DNA of 64,000 nucleotides from Trichoderma breve (taxonomy: Eukaryota > Ascomycota > Sordariomycetes > Hypocreales > Hypocreaceae), in the NCBI RefSeq assembly GCF_028502605.1, contig NC_079233.1, positions 3,162,001-3,226,000 on the forward strand, read 5' to 3'. The first letter of the stretch is position 1; the number at the start of each line of letters is the position of its first letter. A model generated the notes under the pieces. That model made no database searches and was not told where the DNA came from. It was given only the letters and a program-made list of their open reading frames with translations. Positions 22,063 to 34,019 of this stretch are shown here, piece after piece. The position numbers and the translations under genes were made by a program.

Positions 22063-24527
22063 CTAATGGGATATGTATTGAAATACAGCTGAAACCTCAC
22101 TTCCGGCGTATTCCTGCCGAAGCAACAAATCTTGAATGGGCTGTAACCCAGAGTTGACAAAGTGGTTCCAAGTGCTTGTATCGCCATATAACATGGCGGG
22201 GGCCTTGATGAATTGTCGACCGTCGGGCTTGCATCTTTTGCACTTGAATGTATCGTGGGTGTCGCTGGTGGTTTCAGGACGATACTGAAAGAGTTCTCTA
22301 AGACTATCGAGGGAGAAATGACGCTCCACGTCTTCAGCAGAATCTACCACGCACGACGATAAGCTTTGCTTATGAGACTGTCTCTGGAAGATTTTCTCCT
22401 CGATGGTGCCAGTGGCAATGAAGCGGTAAACGAAGCAATCCTTCTTCTGGCCGTCTCGCCAGACTCGCGCCAGGGCTTGTTGGTCGGCAGCGGGATTCCA
22501 ATCCGGATCAAAAAGGACAAGGCGGTTTGCTCCAATGAGATTGATTCCACAGCCTCCTGCCTTGCTGCTCAATAAGAAGATGAATTCATCCCCATTTGGG
22601 TCGTTGAAGCGGTCAACCAGTTTTTGGCGTTTGTTCACATTCATAGTTCCGTCGAGACGTAGGCATCCATATTGGCGTTCTCTGCAGAGACGTTCAAAGA
22701 GGTCCAACGTAGACGTGTAGTTGCTAATAAGGACAATTTTGTCGTTTGTGTCTTCTCGAATCTTGGCAAGCATTCGATCGAGGACCAGCATCTTTCCTGA
22801 ATACCAGGGTTTGATATCACGATCTCTTCCACGAGCCTCCCTAGGAACGTAGTCCTCTGGGAAGCATTTTTCTGAGCCAGGCAGGTCATCTGAAATATTC
22901 AGGAGGTCGGGGTGGTTGCAGAGCTTTTTGAGAATGTTGATGGCTTTGAGGGGCTGACTACCCTTGCCACGAAGAAGAGCTTGAATATCTGGACTGGTGA
23001 TAAAATAATTGTAGAGATCGATCTGGAATGGAGCGAGATTGCAAAAGACCACATGCTCATATTTTACCGGAAGGTATTTGGAGAGGATGTCGTTTGTCCG
23101 TCGAATCAAAAATTTGTTAACAATACCGAGTAATTCTCCAGTGCATTCGTCTCCGCGCTGGCGATCATGCTCTGAGGCGTCCGCATCTCGTCCACGCAAA
23201 ATAGGTATCTCAAAGCGCTTTCGGAACTCCAATCGAGATCCAAGTAGATCTGGATTGGCGAAACTGGTCAAGGCAAAATATTCCGTAAGATCATTTTGAA
23301 TAGGTGTACCGGTGAGGATCACCCGTCTAGTAACATTCAAATCGTTTAGAGCATTGAATGTATTGCTGTCTGCATTTTTCAAACGATGGCCCTCATCGCA
23401 AAACAGAAGTCCGATCTTGGTGTGTTTGAGCTCTTCAACGTTGAGGCGCAGAGTCTCATACGAGACAATGATGACTGGACGAGTGATGGATCGGCCAGAG
23501 GCGATGGCCCACTGACGAAGTTGTCGTTTCAATTCTTCCTTTGGTGCCTTGCCATCAATGGCAAATGGATTGATAGCATTAGGACCAAGCCATTTTGTCA
23601 GCTCGTTTGCCCAGTTTTTCACCAGACTTGCGGGGCACACCACGATAGCCTTTTGTATTGTCGATTTCCCACCAGTAGGAGACTGCTTCAGAAGCGTCCA
23701 CATGAGTGTAATGCACTGGAGTGTCTTTCCCAGTCCCATCTCGTCAGCCATGATGCATCCGTGAGCTTTTTCATCGACCAGCCCTGTAACACATTTATAC
23801 ATGAATTTGACTCCTTCAATCTGATGAGGGCGGAGACATTTAGCAATCTTAGGATCAATGACAACCGGCACTTTTGGATGATCTTGTTCCACTTCCTTCT
23901 TGATGCCAAGGATCTCAGCAAGGCTTTTATGCACAATCGGGCTGTCGATTTTCGAGGGCTCCGCCTCTTTCTGCACCACGTTTTCCGGAATTGCATCAGG
24001 CTTCGCATCAACTGTTGGGTCATAAAGAACAATGGCAAATTCGCCGGATGGATCATGTAGGGGCTTGGGGACAAACACGACCCCACGTCGCAGACCAAGT
24101 GTTGGCGGTGGTCTTGATGCGTCGAATGCCACCTGGGATTTGTCCTTCAGAGGAATAGAGAAGGCTTTTCGAAAAACAACATTCTTATCTTTGGCTTGGA
24201 AGACTGGGAACTTGGGCGATGCCACTACTTGGCGACCAGCAGCATCATATGCCGTATCGATGCTCGTTGGTCCGTTTTCATCGGCTCCTCTATAATCGAC
24301 CTTTCTTTTTTTCCTGGCCGGGCGATCCGACGCGGATACTGCAGTAGCCGCCGACGGACATTTGAACGGTTTCCGAAGTTTGTCAAGATTCTGAGGCCTG
24401 GGAACCTGGTGATTCAGCTTGCTAGGGGGCTTGTCCTTCAGCGCTGAGATTGATGGCGCACTAAATTTGTCAATAAAGGTAATGCCTCATATTATCTGTT
24501 GCAGAGAATCACATACGAAGCCGACAT
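22063..24527 (-). CDS. rad54: DNA repair and recombination ATPase RAD54 (Swi2/Snf2 family)
   Basis: A short first exon 24517-24527 (MSAS) joins exon 22063-24460 over a 56-base intron, giving 802 residues. The N terminus has a KKRKV-type basic cluster, a likely nuclear signal and Rad51-binding region. Swi2/Snf2 motifs are complete: ADEMGLGKT (residues 243-250), DEGH with RLKN (359-362), LTGTPIQN, then LSSKAGGCGINLIGANRLV and DPDWNPAADQQALARVWRDG in lobe 2. The Rad54-specific zinc-containing C terminus (FKCKRC) is present. RAD54 translocates on double-stranded DNA, remodels chromatin and helps the Rad51 filament invade during homologous recombination. The neighbours share no pathway. The tiny first exon is the least certain part. 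Confidence 0.93.
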
Positions 24528-24622
24528 GGTAAATGAGGGTAATCTTGACAAGCTTGTGCACGAAAACAAAACAAAACACCGGCGCTTCTAAGCAAATTCA
24601 TACATAGGAAGTGAGTAAGATG

Positions 24623-24628
24623 ACGCGT
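24623..24628. promoter_or_regulatory. MluI cell-cycle box (MCB), ACGCGT, upstream of RAD54
   Basis: A perfect ACGCGT palindrome 96 bases upstream of the RAD54 start codon, with GCGCG and GACGCG repeats 15-50 bases further out. MBF (Swi6-Mbp1 type) binds ACGCGT to drive G1/S transcription of replication and repair genes in yeasts. Position and gene function both fit, but binding is inferred. Confidence 0.5.
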
Positions 24629-24679
24629 TTCCTTGAGCTGTGTCGCGCGTAGTTTGACACACGAGACTTTGACGCGATA

Positions 24680-24687
24680 TCACGTGA
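24680..24687. promoter_or_regulatory. TCACGTGA palindrome
   Basis: A perfect palindrome with a CACGTG core, about 155 bases upstream of RAD54. It could bind a Cbf1-like or other bHLH factor; there is no further support. Confidence 0.3.
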
Positions 24688-24965
24688 CTAATATAAACAT
24701 TCTGGGAGACCTGCTTAGACACGGCATGCTGTGGAACACATCTCGTAGGATTTTCGATGATACGATGCAGGGAGGCGGGTATGCATGATGCATTCAGTTT
24801 GATTGCAATATGAGTTAATATTTCTAATTTGTGACTTTGCTCTTCTCTATCACCAAGAATGTTCCGCCAAGGCATTCTCAATCCATGACAAAACAAGCGG
24901 ATGTGCGACTGCCAAATCCTGATGTACCTAACCAGTAAAGATGAAACCCGCTGAATGCCCTCTAA

Positions 24966-25883
24966 TTAAGCCTCCGCGAGCATTTTCATTTGATCTTTAT
25001 TGCCTATATTTACTTCATTCATGATCCACTCGTATACAGCCCATTGAAAGGCATTCACCACGAAGGCTCTGACACTGCAGATTGATAGGCCTCGGAAAAA
25101 GGGACGGATTCCGCCCTCTCGGTAAGTATCCCTCATCACCTGCCATGCTCCATACCGCCTGTTACTCTTGCTCGCCGTGCTCGTTCTGTCGTGCCTCAGA
25201 AACGGCGTCTCATCTGTCGTTGGCCGGTAGGAATATTGCCGTGTCTGTAGGCGCGACTTGATGACGTCGAGAGGAAACACACTGGCCCAAGTGGCAATTC
25301 CTGCAATCCCACCACAAACCAATACCTTTGACGTATCTCGTCGCCCGGACGCAACGTTGTCCTGCTCTTGAGCAGCAGGCCAGTGGCGATGAGCCAATTC
25401 GTATGTCCAAAAGTAAAAGCCATAGCCGATGCTATCCCGAAGCGCTGTGACAACCCCGCCATAGTAGAGGCCCTTCACACCCTCTCTCCTCCATATCTGC
25501 TTCAAAATCGCCCAGCTCGATGTGGCTGGCGTGGACATTTGTGCCCGGCATTTGATTAACTCGGTTGGAGCGCTGACTATCCATACTCCCAGGCCGCTCA
25601 CTGCTCCGGCTGTCCATGTAACCCACCCGGCATCCGGGGTCGATGCCACCTTTTTCAGAATTGCTTCGGACCGGTTGTATGAGTAGAACAGCAGCGCATT
25701 CAGAGCCCCGTACCCGAATATGGGAGCGGCAGTGCCTTTCATAAAGGCCACCGAGCTCTGGCTATATAATTTCCGGGCAACATTGCTTCTCGTTTGTTGG
25801 TGTACTTTTTCAATGTCGAGAGGGTTGCCTACTACAATGCCGACTATTCCGCTGAGATAGCCAGCCCAGAAATCAGCCGACAT
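24966..25883 (-). CDS. Mitochondrial carrier family (SLC25) inner-membrane transporter
   Basis: A single exon of 305 residues from the ATG complementary to 25881-25883 (MSADFWAGYLSGIVG). The open frame extends further only through a TTG. It has three roughly 100-residue repeats, each with a carrier signature: PLDIEK, PTELIK and PLDVIK, followed by the usual glycine-rich segments, and six predicted membrane helices. The second-repeat stretch ALRDSIGYGFYFWTYE resembles the carnitine/basic-amino-acid subgroup, but the substrate cannot be fixed from sequence. The C-terminal repeat carries a hydrophilic insert (about residues 228-255). It lies between RAD54 and the metallo-beta-lactamase-fold gene, all on the minus strand with separate promoters. 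Confidence 0.85.
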   Translation of the reverse strand: MSADFWAGYLSGIVGIVVGNPLDIEKVHQQTRSNVARKLYSQSSVAFMKGTAAPIFGYGALNALLFYSYNRSEAILKKVASTPDAGWVTWTAGAVSGLGVWIVSAPTELIKCRAQMSTPATSSWAILKQIWRREGVKGLYYGGVVTALRDSIGYGFYFWTYELAHRHWPAAQEQDNVASGRRDTSKVLVCGGIAGIATWASVFPLDVIKSRLQTRQYSYRPTTDETPFLRHDRTSTASKSNRRYGAWQVMRDTYREGGIRPFFRGLSICSVRAFVVNAFQWAVYEWIMNEVNIGNKDQMKMLAEA

Positions 25884-26173
25884 GGTGAGGATCTTGGAGT
25901 TTTTGTTTATCGACAAGTGCTAGATTGTAAGTTGGATGAAATATAAGCGACATATTACCTAGTGGTTGTAAGAAACTATCACATGCAAACTTAGGTTCGA
26001 CACTAAGTCTATTCTTATCTCTATTCTTCACCTTTCTCACACATGCGATAAAATTGTCCGTATAAGTCTGTGTCTGCTACATAATTACATGTAGCTCAAC
26101 GAGCTCAATCCTCGAGAGGTATGAAGCATTATGTGTATATTCTATTGATATGCCAACGTGGAGCAGATAGCAA

Positions 26174-27019
26174 TTAAATTACACTCTTAACATCATCCAG
26201 CTGCCACCCGTCTTTGGTTTGTTTAACCTTCCTCTCCTGCTCTAATTTAGCAAGCATCTGTAAAACCCCACCACAAGCTGCCATGTGTAAATCCTCACGC
26301 ACATCCTTATAAACTGTTTTAACTATGTCCATTGCCGTCCAGATTCTGCTATTGTCCTGGTTGCTGGCTCTCATTACTTGCAGAACCTCTTCCTCTCGCT
26401 GGCGGCGGTGCTCGATATATTCGCTAATCTTTCCCGGTCCATCCTCAACCACAGGCCCATGGCCTGGATATATTTGCCCAGAAAAGAGTGTCTTCATTTT
26501 GCTCAGACTCTGGAGATATGTAAACAGATCCTCAAACACAGCAGTGCCCTGTCCAAGTACATTGTCACCGGCAAACATTGCATCTTCTTCGGTAAGCACA
26601 AACACCATGTGGTCTTTTGCGTGACCGGGAGTGTGCCAGGCCGTTAAAGTCGCATCTTCGACTTGAAAATTATCGCCGCTCTGAATCGGCAACTGCCCAT
26701 CATCGGGGCTGTTTTTGAAAACCTGTACTTGGGGGAAAGCGTTGACAAGATCCGTAATGCCGCCGGTGTGGTCATGATGCCAATGTGATATCAGAGCCAA
26801 CTTCACTGTCGCATTTTCTTGGTCAAGCGTTTCCTTGAGTGTTTGTATCCAAACTGGACGTCCTTCTCCTGTATCAATTAAAATACGAAAGCGGCCAGTA
26901 CCAAGCAAGTAGGTGTTAGTGCCCTGCAGCGAAAATTTGCCTGGGTTGCCGCCAAGGATCCGGATACAGCGTGGGCTCAGGCGCTGCACCGCAGGAAGGG
27001 TTACAAGAGAAGCTGCCAT
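26174..27019 (-). CDS. LACTB2-like metallo-beta-lactamase-fold hydrolase
   Basis: A single exon of 281 residues, start MAASLVTLPAVQRLSP. The metal-binding set is complete: HxHxDH as H79, H81, D83 and H84 in SHWHHDH, H133 in TPGHAKDH, D152 in AGDN, and H187 in YPGHGPV. The C-terminal winged-helix-like tail (MDIVKTVYKDVREDLHMAA...LEQERKVKQT) is typical of LACTB2. Human LACTB2 is a mitochondrial endoribonuclease. In fungi the same family also supplies thioesterases paired with non-reducing polyketide synthases, but no such synthase is in this window, so a housekeeping nuclease or hydrolase is more likely. It shares a divergent promoter with RPN9. Confidence 0.85.
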   Translation of the reverse strand: MAASLVTLPAVQRLSPRCIRILGGNPGKFSLQGTNTYLLGTGRFRILIDTGEGRPVWIQTLKETLDQENATVKLALISHWHHDHTGGITDLVNAFPQVQVFKNSPDDGQLPIQSGDNFQVEDATLTAWHTPGHAKDHMVFVLTEEDAMFAGDNVLGQGTAVFEDLFTYLQSLSKMKTLFSGQIYPGHGPVVEDGPGKISEYIEHRRQREEEVLQVMRASNQDNSRIWTAMDIVKTVYKDVREDLHMAACGGVLQMLAKLEQERKVKQTKDGWQLDDVKSVI

Positions 27020-27776
27020 GGTTCGGGTTGTCCTTTCTTTCAGTCACTTTCAAGTGGTAGAGACAAGTGCAATTTCATATATCATAATGGCAAAGCGATG
27101 AGAGGGTAGGTACTGAGGTTTAATTCGCAGGCTTGTATATGCATGTCACCGAGGTTGGGGGCTTGTTACATTAGTAACGCGGGCCGAGGTTCTAGATCTA
27201 CAGGTAGGTACAAGGTAGGCACCTCGAAGTGCATACACATAACAAATTTGAAACTTCAGGTCTTTGCTATGTAAAAACCATAAAGAACCTCCCTTTTTAT
27301 CTTTTTTCTTTTCTCTCTTATTTCTATTGCTGACGAAAAAGAAGGATACACTACAGCCATGTCCTATCTTATATCGTGCCAACTACCAGGTTGTACCAAG
27401 GTATCCTTGTTCAAGGTTTATCGATAAGCACTGGGAAGGAACCTCCCCTGCTCGTTCCGTCATTGACGAGAGACCTCCCACTGTAATAGCAAGGCTGCCA
27501 ATGTGTGCGCTAGGCAGCTAGCTGCCACGTTATTCGCCAGAAGGACCCATGAAGTAAGGCTGCATTGCATGTACGCTATCACCACCACCTTGAGCCACCT
27601 TGAACCGCCTCTGAACCACTTCAGATCTGAAAGAGTTGCATCCCTCAATACCTCATTTCGAACGGTAGCAATACGTCACCGCGCTACACACTCCACCGCT
27701 TGTCAATCGCTCAACCAAGGTTGACAATCCAAGCTCCAAGCTGCGGTTGACCACCGTTGGTTGCTACATCTCCAAT
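27020..27776. other. Divergent promoter region of the LACTB2-like gene and RPN9
   Basis: 757 bases. Near 27,100-27,230 the motif GGTAGG recurs. Near 27,575-27,620 a short run of CACCTTGAGCC-like units lies about 160-200 bases upstream of RPN9. No RNA or coding gene was recognised. Confidence 0.5.
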
Positions 27777-29041
27777 ATGAACACCGACAGCATCTCCGAT
27801 TTCCTTGCGGAGCAACGAGACGCAGCTCCAGAAGAGCTCCAGCCTCTTATCCTCAACTTTGAGGACTACTGGGAGCGCAAGCTATGGCACCAACTCACAG
27901 ACGCCCTCGTCGAATTCTTCAACGATGAGGGCAGCGCCGGCCAGCGCTTGGCCTTCTACAATGTCTTCATCCTCAAGTTTGCCGATAAAATCAATAAATT
28001 GAAGCTGGTGATGCTAGCCCTCAAAGCCGCAACACAGTGCAAAGGTTTGTTCCCAGCCTCCTTGAACCCAAAGCCATCCGCGGGCCCTACTGACAATATG
28101 TGGAAGATGACCGTGAACGTTTGGCTTTCCTGCAGTCCGTAGTTAAGAAGGTGGACACAGAGGATTCCCAAGATGCGCTTGTATTTGCTTCTGTTGCAGT
28201 GGCCAGGGTGAAACTAAGCCTTGGCGAGCTGGAGGATGCGAAACAAGATCTAGATGTCGCAGAGAAAATACTAGACTCATTCGACTCCGTTGAGGCAGTC
28301 GTACATGCAGCGTTTTACGACGCCAGCGCCAACTACTATCAGGTGAGTCTTCTCATTACGGTTTCAAATACCACCACTAATCCTGCGATTTAATAGCGAA
28401 AGATGGACTTTGCAAACTACTACCGAACTGCCCTCCTCTATCTTGCCTGTATCGACCTGTCATCGCTCTCTGACGAGGAACGACATCGAAGAGCCTACTA
28501 CCTAAGCGTTGCGGCTCTAGTATCTACTAGTATCTATAATTTCGGCGAGCTTCTACTCCACCCCATTCTGGACACCCTGGGTCGGAGTGAGGATGATGCT
28601 TGGTTGCGTGACCTCCTCTTCGCCTACAACCGGGGAGACCTTGCTGCCTACGATCTTCTTTCAGATAACATTGCGTCCAACAAGCTGTTAAACGACAACT
28701 CGGACAGCCTCAGACAGAAGATTTACTTGGCAGCTTTGACGGAAGCTGTCTTTCGCAGACCACCGCATGACAGAACCATGACCTTTGCTACTATTTCTCA
28801 AGAGACCAAAGTTCAACCCCAAGAGATTGAGCATTTGGTGATGAAAGCTTTGAGCCTGGGCCTTTTGCGTGGAACAATCGACCAAGTAGGTCAGATTGCA
28901 CACATTACTTGGGTGCAACCGAAGGTACTCGACATGAAGCAGATCGAGAGTATGCGTCAACGACTCCTCGAGTGGGATTCAAACGTCAACCAGCTAGGGA
29001 ACTGGATTGAAGCGGCCGGCCATGATGTTTGGGCAGCATAA
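27777..29041 (+). CDS. rpn9: 26S proteasome regulatory subunit RPN9 (lid, PSMD13 family)
   Basis: Exons 27777-28044, 28107-28342 and 28397-29041 give 382 residues, close to the 393 of yeast Rpn9. The start MNTDSISDFLAEQRDAAPEE, the TPR-like helical array (FEDYWERKLWHQLTDAL; YNVFILKFADKINKLKLVML) and the PCI domain with winged helix (YLAALTEAVFRRPPHDRTMTF...EIEHLVMKALSLGLLRGTID) are family hallmarks, followed by the C-terminal helix RLLEWDSNVNQL that enters the lid bundle. RPN9 is a structural PCI subunit of the proteasome lid and neighbours Rpn10, Rpn11 and Rpn5 in the particle. The intron joins restore AATQCKDDRERLAFL and ANYYQRKMDFANYY. The call is firm. Confidence 0.94.
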
Positions 29042-29295
29042 GCATCACCACGATGAGATGCTAGTCAGTGGAGTTTGCAAATGCTCTTAGAGAGGTTGTA
29101 TAGTATACCACAGATACGCATTGCAATTCCATTGAACTCTTGATAAGTGTACACTCCTTGGTCAAACAAGGATTATTAGTGATTTATACAAAACGCATTC
29201 CAACAAAGAAGAGAGATCCATCCCTGTTATCGCCAGGTCTATTATATATTTCTGAAAGTCATAGCTATAGTCTTCGCGGAAAACGCAGGCACCCT

Positions 29296-31367
29296 TCAAT
29301 TCTTAAAAGTAGAACTAAGAGTGTTTGTTGTGCCGATGAGCCATGCAGGCCACCAAACGCACCAAATAATAATTGGTGTGTACATCCCCCACACATTCCA
29401 CCCCAAACTCGCAGCTTTCAGCACTTCAGACATAGTAACACCACTGGTCCATGCTGCGGATGATATAACAACAGGCGGTGAAGTTAGTATCAATAGGATT
29501 ACAAGGAACAACCTAGTGGCCAGGTTTTTGGTCGGTTGGATGAAAGTAAGAGGGCTTGCCAGAAGTCCAACTAGAAAAGCGAGTGAGAAATTGAGCGTGC
29601 TGAGCGTGGCAAGAGATACGCCTAGGATCAGCAGTGAGAAGGACTTTGTAAGTTGAAAGAACTGCGCAGTAGGCTTCTGAACCGAGGCAATAACGAAAGA
29701 GAAGATTGCAGGAAGAGCAGTGGACGAGACGGAAAATAGCAAAAAGGCCAATGGTAACGTCTAGTCATAGCAAAATAGGTCAGCACTCAGAATTCAAGAT
29801 CTACTATAGCCATAAGTTTGGTGTTTCAGCGTACCTTAATACCAAGATGGTTGAAAATGAATAGAGGAATGGCAGAAATGGAATGGCATGTCGCAACGAG
29901 AGCAAGCGGCGAGAGAAGGTTACGCTCAACTGTTGGAGGAGATGAAGGCGTCGTTGTCAAAACTCCTTTGTCTTCTGAAATGTCACCCTTTGCCTTGTCG
30001 GTGGCTTCTCTCTTTGCGATGGGTTGCCCACTCTTCACCCAAAGAAAGATGGCCATAATAGTGAAGTTGGCAGCAACCAACATGGCACTGGGTAGATATG
30101 TGCCTATGCTAACAAAGCGATTCTTCTGCATGAGAAGGTAGAAAAAGAAGCTCTGATGCAAATGCTCCAACAGGTTGTTGAGACTCCTGAAAGATCCTTC
30201 TACAACTCTGCCCATTGCCATCTCATCGTGCCATCCTTCGCCAGCGGGCTGTAAGGTTATAGCGTCCACATGATACGGAATGAAGCTGCTATGGGGTCCC
30301 GTTGGATATCCAAGGCCTTGATAAAGCATACCTCGGAGCATCGTTTGAAGTCGATCCTGGTAGCTGTCCGTATGGCCAGCCATTTGCTGGACGGTAGTTT
30401 CAATGCCCATCTGGCCGCCTGCAATGTTTACAATCGAATTGATGAGGTCGAGATTAGGCAACTGACCATTCGTACCGTCGTAAATGATGTGGAGTTCATG
30501 ATACCGGTGCTCAAAAGGGTAGTCAATCGCAAGAGCTCCCTGCAGCGCACCAGACTTGAGAGGTAACGGCGCAATATACTTTGAATCATGGGCATCATGA
30601 TAGGCATCAACCCAAGCTTGCGTACCCGTTGTGCTATCTGGAGGTAGAAGAAGAATGATATCCTTGGACCATAAAGACCAACCTAGGTATTGTTAGCTGG
30701 ATTGGGATGTGTAAAGCTCAAGCTTCACTGGCGACTAACGTTTGAAATAGCGAGCCAACGTGAGGACGAGCGCAACACCATTACGATTGAGCTGCTCATC
30801 TATACTTTTCCATGCAGCCACCAGAACGATGGCTTCGGTTGCGTCCCCTCGCGGAGCTTGCAAAATACCGTACACATTCTCCCCACTGTATATCTCTCCC
30901 GCAGAGTGATAGGTATAATTTTGTCGACCAACCTTGACTCCAAAGCCAGTCAGGATGGATTCCAGCTTGTCATTGACCCTAGTTTCCGTGTTAGCCTTCT
31001 GTATGCCGCAGAAATCGTCCCTCCAGCTGGGAAAGGCCACTGACTCGAAGTTGTTCTTGCTAGCAAGCAAGTCTACCTCATGCCTGAATGCTCTGAAAAT
31101 GGATTGTTCACTACCACCGAAGTATGTATGCACCTGGCCAGGCAAGAGAGCATTCTCTGATACGTAGGTTCGTCTCGAGTAATCGTCCAGGGGCAGTAGG
31201 AGGAGCCAAACAACACCAATGGCAATGCAGAAGGCAGATATGTATGGAGGTATTTTGAGCAGTCGAGGGTCGCGACGCAATGACAGCGCTGTAGCTACAC
31301 AGACAAGAAAGTTAGCGCATTGGCTACGTTGCAGATGTAAGAAACACATACAGAGCAGTCGTGGCAT
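29296..31367 (-). CDS. gaa1: GPI transamidase complex subunit GAA1
   Basis: Exons on the minus strand 31352-31367, 30740-31294, 29835-30682 and 29296-29760 give 627 residues. The 16-base first exon joins to give MPRLLSTALSLRRDPRLLK, the expected fungal start, before the first membrane helix (YISAFCIAIGVVWLLLLPL). The lumenal region follows (SENALLPGQVHTYF; an M28-peptidase-like fold with APRGDATEAIVLVAAW), then a C-terminal multi-helix membrane domain. GAA1 sits in the ER membrane, contributes to the active site of GPI transamidase with Gpi8, and attaches GPI anchors to secretory proteins. It is adjacent to LCB1, whose products enter the lipid part of GPI anchors in fungi; that link may be coincidence. 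Confidence 0.93.
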
Positions 31368-31828
31368 CTCAGTTGCAAATCGCGCCAAGAGTAAATTTAC
31401 CACTAATTGCTCGATCGAAATTGAAGGGCGAGTGCTGGCCTTGAAATTCGGAGAGAGAAGAGCGCATGAGGAATGGGTAAAATCAATCCATAGCTTGGCC
31501 CAGCACTGGACACTAGCTAAGATGTATCTCCAGGGTCCAAGCTGAAGACATTCCCGAGGTGGACCTGCGTTTTAGATTGATTATATAACCCCCGAAAAAC
31601 AAACACGTAAATTCGTACGAATTATCATTCAACCGACAGCTTTATATAGCAGCTTATAATTCTGTTACAACTGGTATTTCTCATTACATCTGAGGAAAAG
31701 AGATTTATTAATATTACTATGTAATTATAATTATAACTGTTTATGAGATTTCTCTATGTCATATCACTTCCGTCCCCGAGGAAATAGAAAGAGGAACGTC
31801 TAAAGGGTGGGTTCGGAAGAGTCGTAAG
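31368..31828. other. Intergenic region, GAA1 promoter and LCB1 3' flank
   Basis: 461 bases. The sequence 31,640-31,760 is AT-rich. I see no gene or notable motif. Confidence 0.5.
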
Positions 31829-33558
31829 TTAGATAGTCTTGTTCGCTGATTTTCGAGTCATTATCTTCGTAATGGCATGTCGAATTGTGATTCCTGCCTT
31901 TTCAATGTCCTTTTTGGACAGCGCAGAAGTGACGCACACTTTGAGGCTTGGCTGGAGTGTCCAATCTCCATCCTTCGCCCCCATGGCATTCGCATAAGGC
32001 CTTGTCTTCAGTCGTGTGATCATAACACCGTTCGCGAGAGACTATTGGTTGCTAGCTATCAGTATCGTGCAGCAAGTGAAAGGGTGTATAGGGAAAGGGG
32101 AGCATATATACCTCTTCGACGCACTCCATCAGGATTTTCTCTTGATCATCCACGGTCAATCTCTTTGCCTTGATGACTTCGGGTTTGAGTGCCAGGAGCA
32201 AGATAGGATTGTCCAGCGAGCTGGTGCACACAACCCAATCGCTACGCGGGTCAAGCTGCGCTCTCAAAGCTCGGATATTCTCTCTGCACTGAACAAGCAC
32301 GTCGGGATTTGACTGCAGTAGTTTCACAGATTCGCTTGCTGTCATGGCCAACATGGCTGGTAAGGCAGCAGAGTAGGTGTAAGCAGAGGAAGTGATACGC
32401 TGGTGCACAATGACATCTTTGGATCCAGCACAGAACCCGCCTCCTGCGCACAAGGGGCCGGAGAGTGATCCAATAATCATGTCCACCTGTTGCGGATCGA
32501 CGTTTTGTGCTTCAGTGAGGCCGCGACCAGTTCGCCCCAACACTCCGAATGACCAGGTTTCATCCAAAATAATTCGAAACTTGTACTTTTCCTTCAGCTC
32601 AACCAATCGGGGCAGGTCAGTCACATCACCGGTCGTCTCAAATAAGCCTTCCGTAACAACGAATCGACGCGTCAGTTTACCCGATTTTGCCTGCTCATTT
32701 ACAACAGATTTCATCACTTTCTCCAGATCACCCATGTCTCCGTGTTTGAACCATCTGATGTTGCTCCTTGAGATCTGTAGGCCTTTGCGGATGGAATAAT
32801 TGGCAGCAGCATCGGCAATAATCACATCTCCGCGCTTGCAAAAAGATGGAATGACACTTGATACAGTCGAGAAGGTTTGTGCATAAACAATGCAGGCTTC
32901 CGTGCCGAGAAATGAAGAAATGTCGGCCTCGGCTTTCTCGTGAACGTCCTGAGTGCCATAGAATTGAGGAGGTCCACAAGGGCCAACTCCATATGTCCGC
33001 AGGGTTTGGATTGCCTTCTCTTTGATTTGGTCGTTGGCATTAAAGTTATAGAAGTTATAGGATGCCAGGTTAATAGCAGTGCGTCCATTGGATAATTTGA
33101 CTTTGGGGCCCGTCGGTCTGAGTCGTGGATCAATATACCGCAGCATCATTATTAGACGGCATGAACGTACCCTACGATAACCGGAAGTTTTTCATTCTCG
33201 ATCTCTTCAATGAGACTTTGGTCTGCTACAAGCGGTTCGGGAGTCCATTCGTCAATCAATTCCTCGATTTCCTGAAGCCATAGATAGTCAGTAATAGGTA
33301 CCATTGGCGAATTCACCGGAGACTTACGCCTTCCCGCAGCTTGACAAAATTCTGCTTGTGAGTAGAGTATGAAGGAGACATCAGGTACCGTATAAAGAAC
33401 AAAACGAGTATCAATTCAATGGCAGATCGAACGGGGTCATTTTGGTAGCTGGATTGGATGTATCGGGCCAGCATAGCCGAGCCGGGAAGTTTCTGGAAAT
33501 TAGACGATACCACATGGGCAATTTCGCCAAAGCGAACCTGGAGAGTATCGAACTCCAT
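31829..33558 (-). CDS. lcb1: Serine palmitoyltransferase subunit 1 (LCB1)
   Basis: Exons on the minus strand 33328-33558, 33171-33271, 32112-33117 and 31829-32041 give 516 residues. The N-terminal membrane helix (RSAIELILVLFFIRYLM) precedes the alpha-oxoamine synthase fold: LASYNFYNF, YGVGPCGPPQFYGT, ILDETWSFGVLGRTGRGL. Where catalytic family members carry the PLP lysine, this protein reads GSLSGPLCAGGGFCAGS, so it lacks the Schiff-base lysine, as LCB1 subunits do. It pairs with LCB2 in the ER membrane to condense serine and palmitoyl-CoA to 3-ketosphinganine, the first sphingolipid step. The PCGPPQFYG segment holds the Cys region hit in human SPTLC1 neuropathy variants. Confidence 0.94.
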
Positions 33559-34019
33559 TGTGATTAGCCCGCCGGTCGTGAGCAGACGATCTTGGTTGAC
33601 TCTGGAGTGCCAGGAAAGATGTAAATGGTCAAAGGCCGAGCTTGAACAGCAAAAGGATAAATAGTGCAAGACGCATTGCTTAGTCATAGTTGCCGTACAT
33701 ATAATGGAATACAAATCGCAACTAGCAAATATCATCATATTACTAGGTAGCTAACGTTAAAGCATCATTACTTTGCAAATTATACGTTATTAATCTGTTT
33801 ACTTCAACATAACACTCAATATGCAAATATTTAACACATTTTTGTTGATCTATATATAGATGCATATATCCTAAATATAGATTTCCAAGTACTCGTATTG
33901 GCACTACTCCCTCTCTTCGTATATCTACCACTCTAGCACTCCCTAAAGCCAGGCACGTATTCTTCTAGTGCGCACCTAGCATTCTTCTTCACAACCTTAT
34001 TTCTTTCCTCTAATGTAGA
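33559..34019. other. Divergent promoter region of LCB1 and the GT31-like gene
   Basis: 461 bases between two start codons, AT-rich at 33,740-33,880 with repeated TATATA-like runs. No gene was recognised. Confidence 0.5.

Larger units (their letters stand above)
24528..24965. other. RAD54 promoter and carrier 3' flank
   Basis: 438 bases holding a cluster of CpG-rich cell-cycle-like boxes at 24,620-24,690 and a CACGTG core at 24,681. No gene was recognised. Confidence 0.6.

Noticed and set aside
23386..24060. 224-codon plus-strand frame inside RAD54
   Set aside because: Shadow of the RAD54 helicase motifs on the other strand.
24966..25916. Start of the mitochondrial carrier at 25,916
   Set aside because: That upstream codon is TTG; the first ATG in frame is at 25,883 and gives the expected carrier N terminus.
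26174..27019. Polyketide-cluster thioesterase as the role of the LACTB2-like gene
   Set aside because: No polyketide synthase or other cluster gene is nearby; the neighbours are housekeeping genes.
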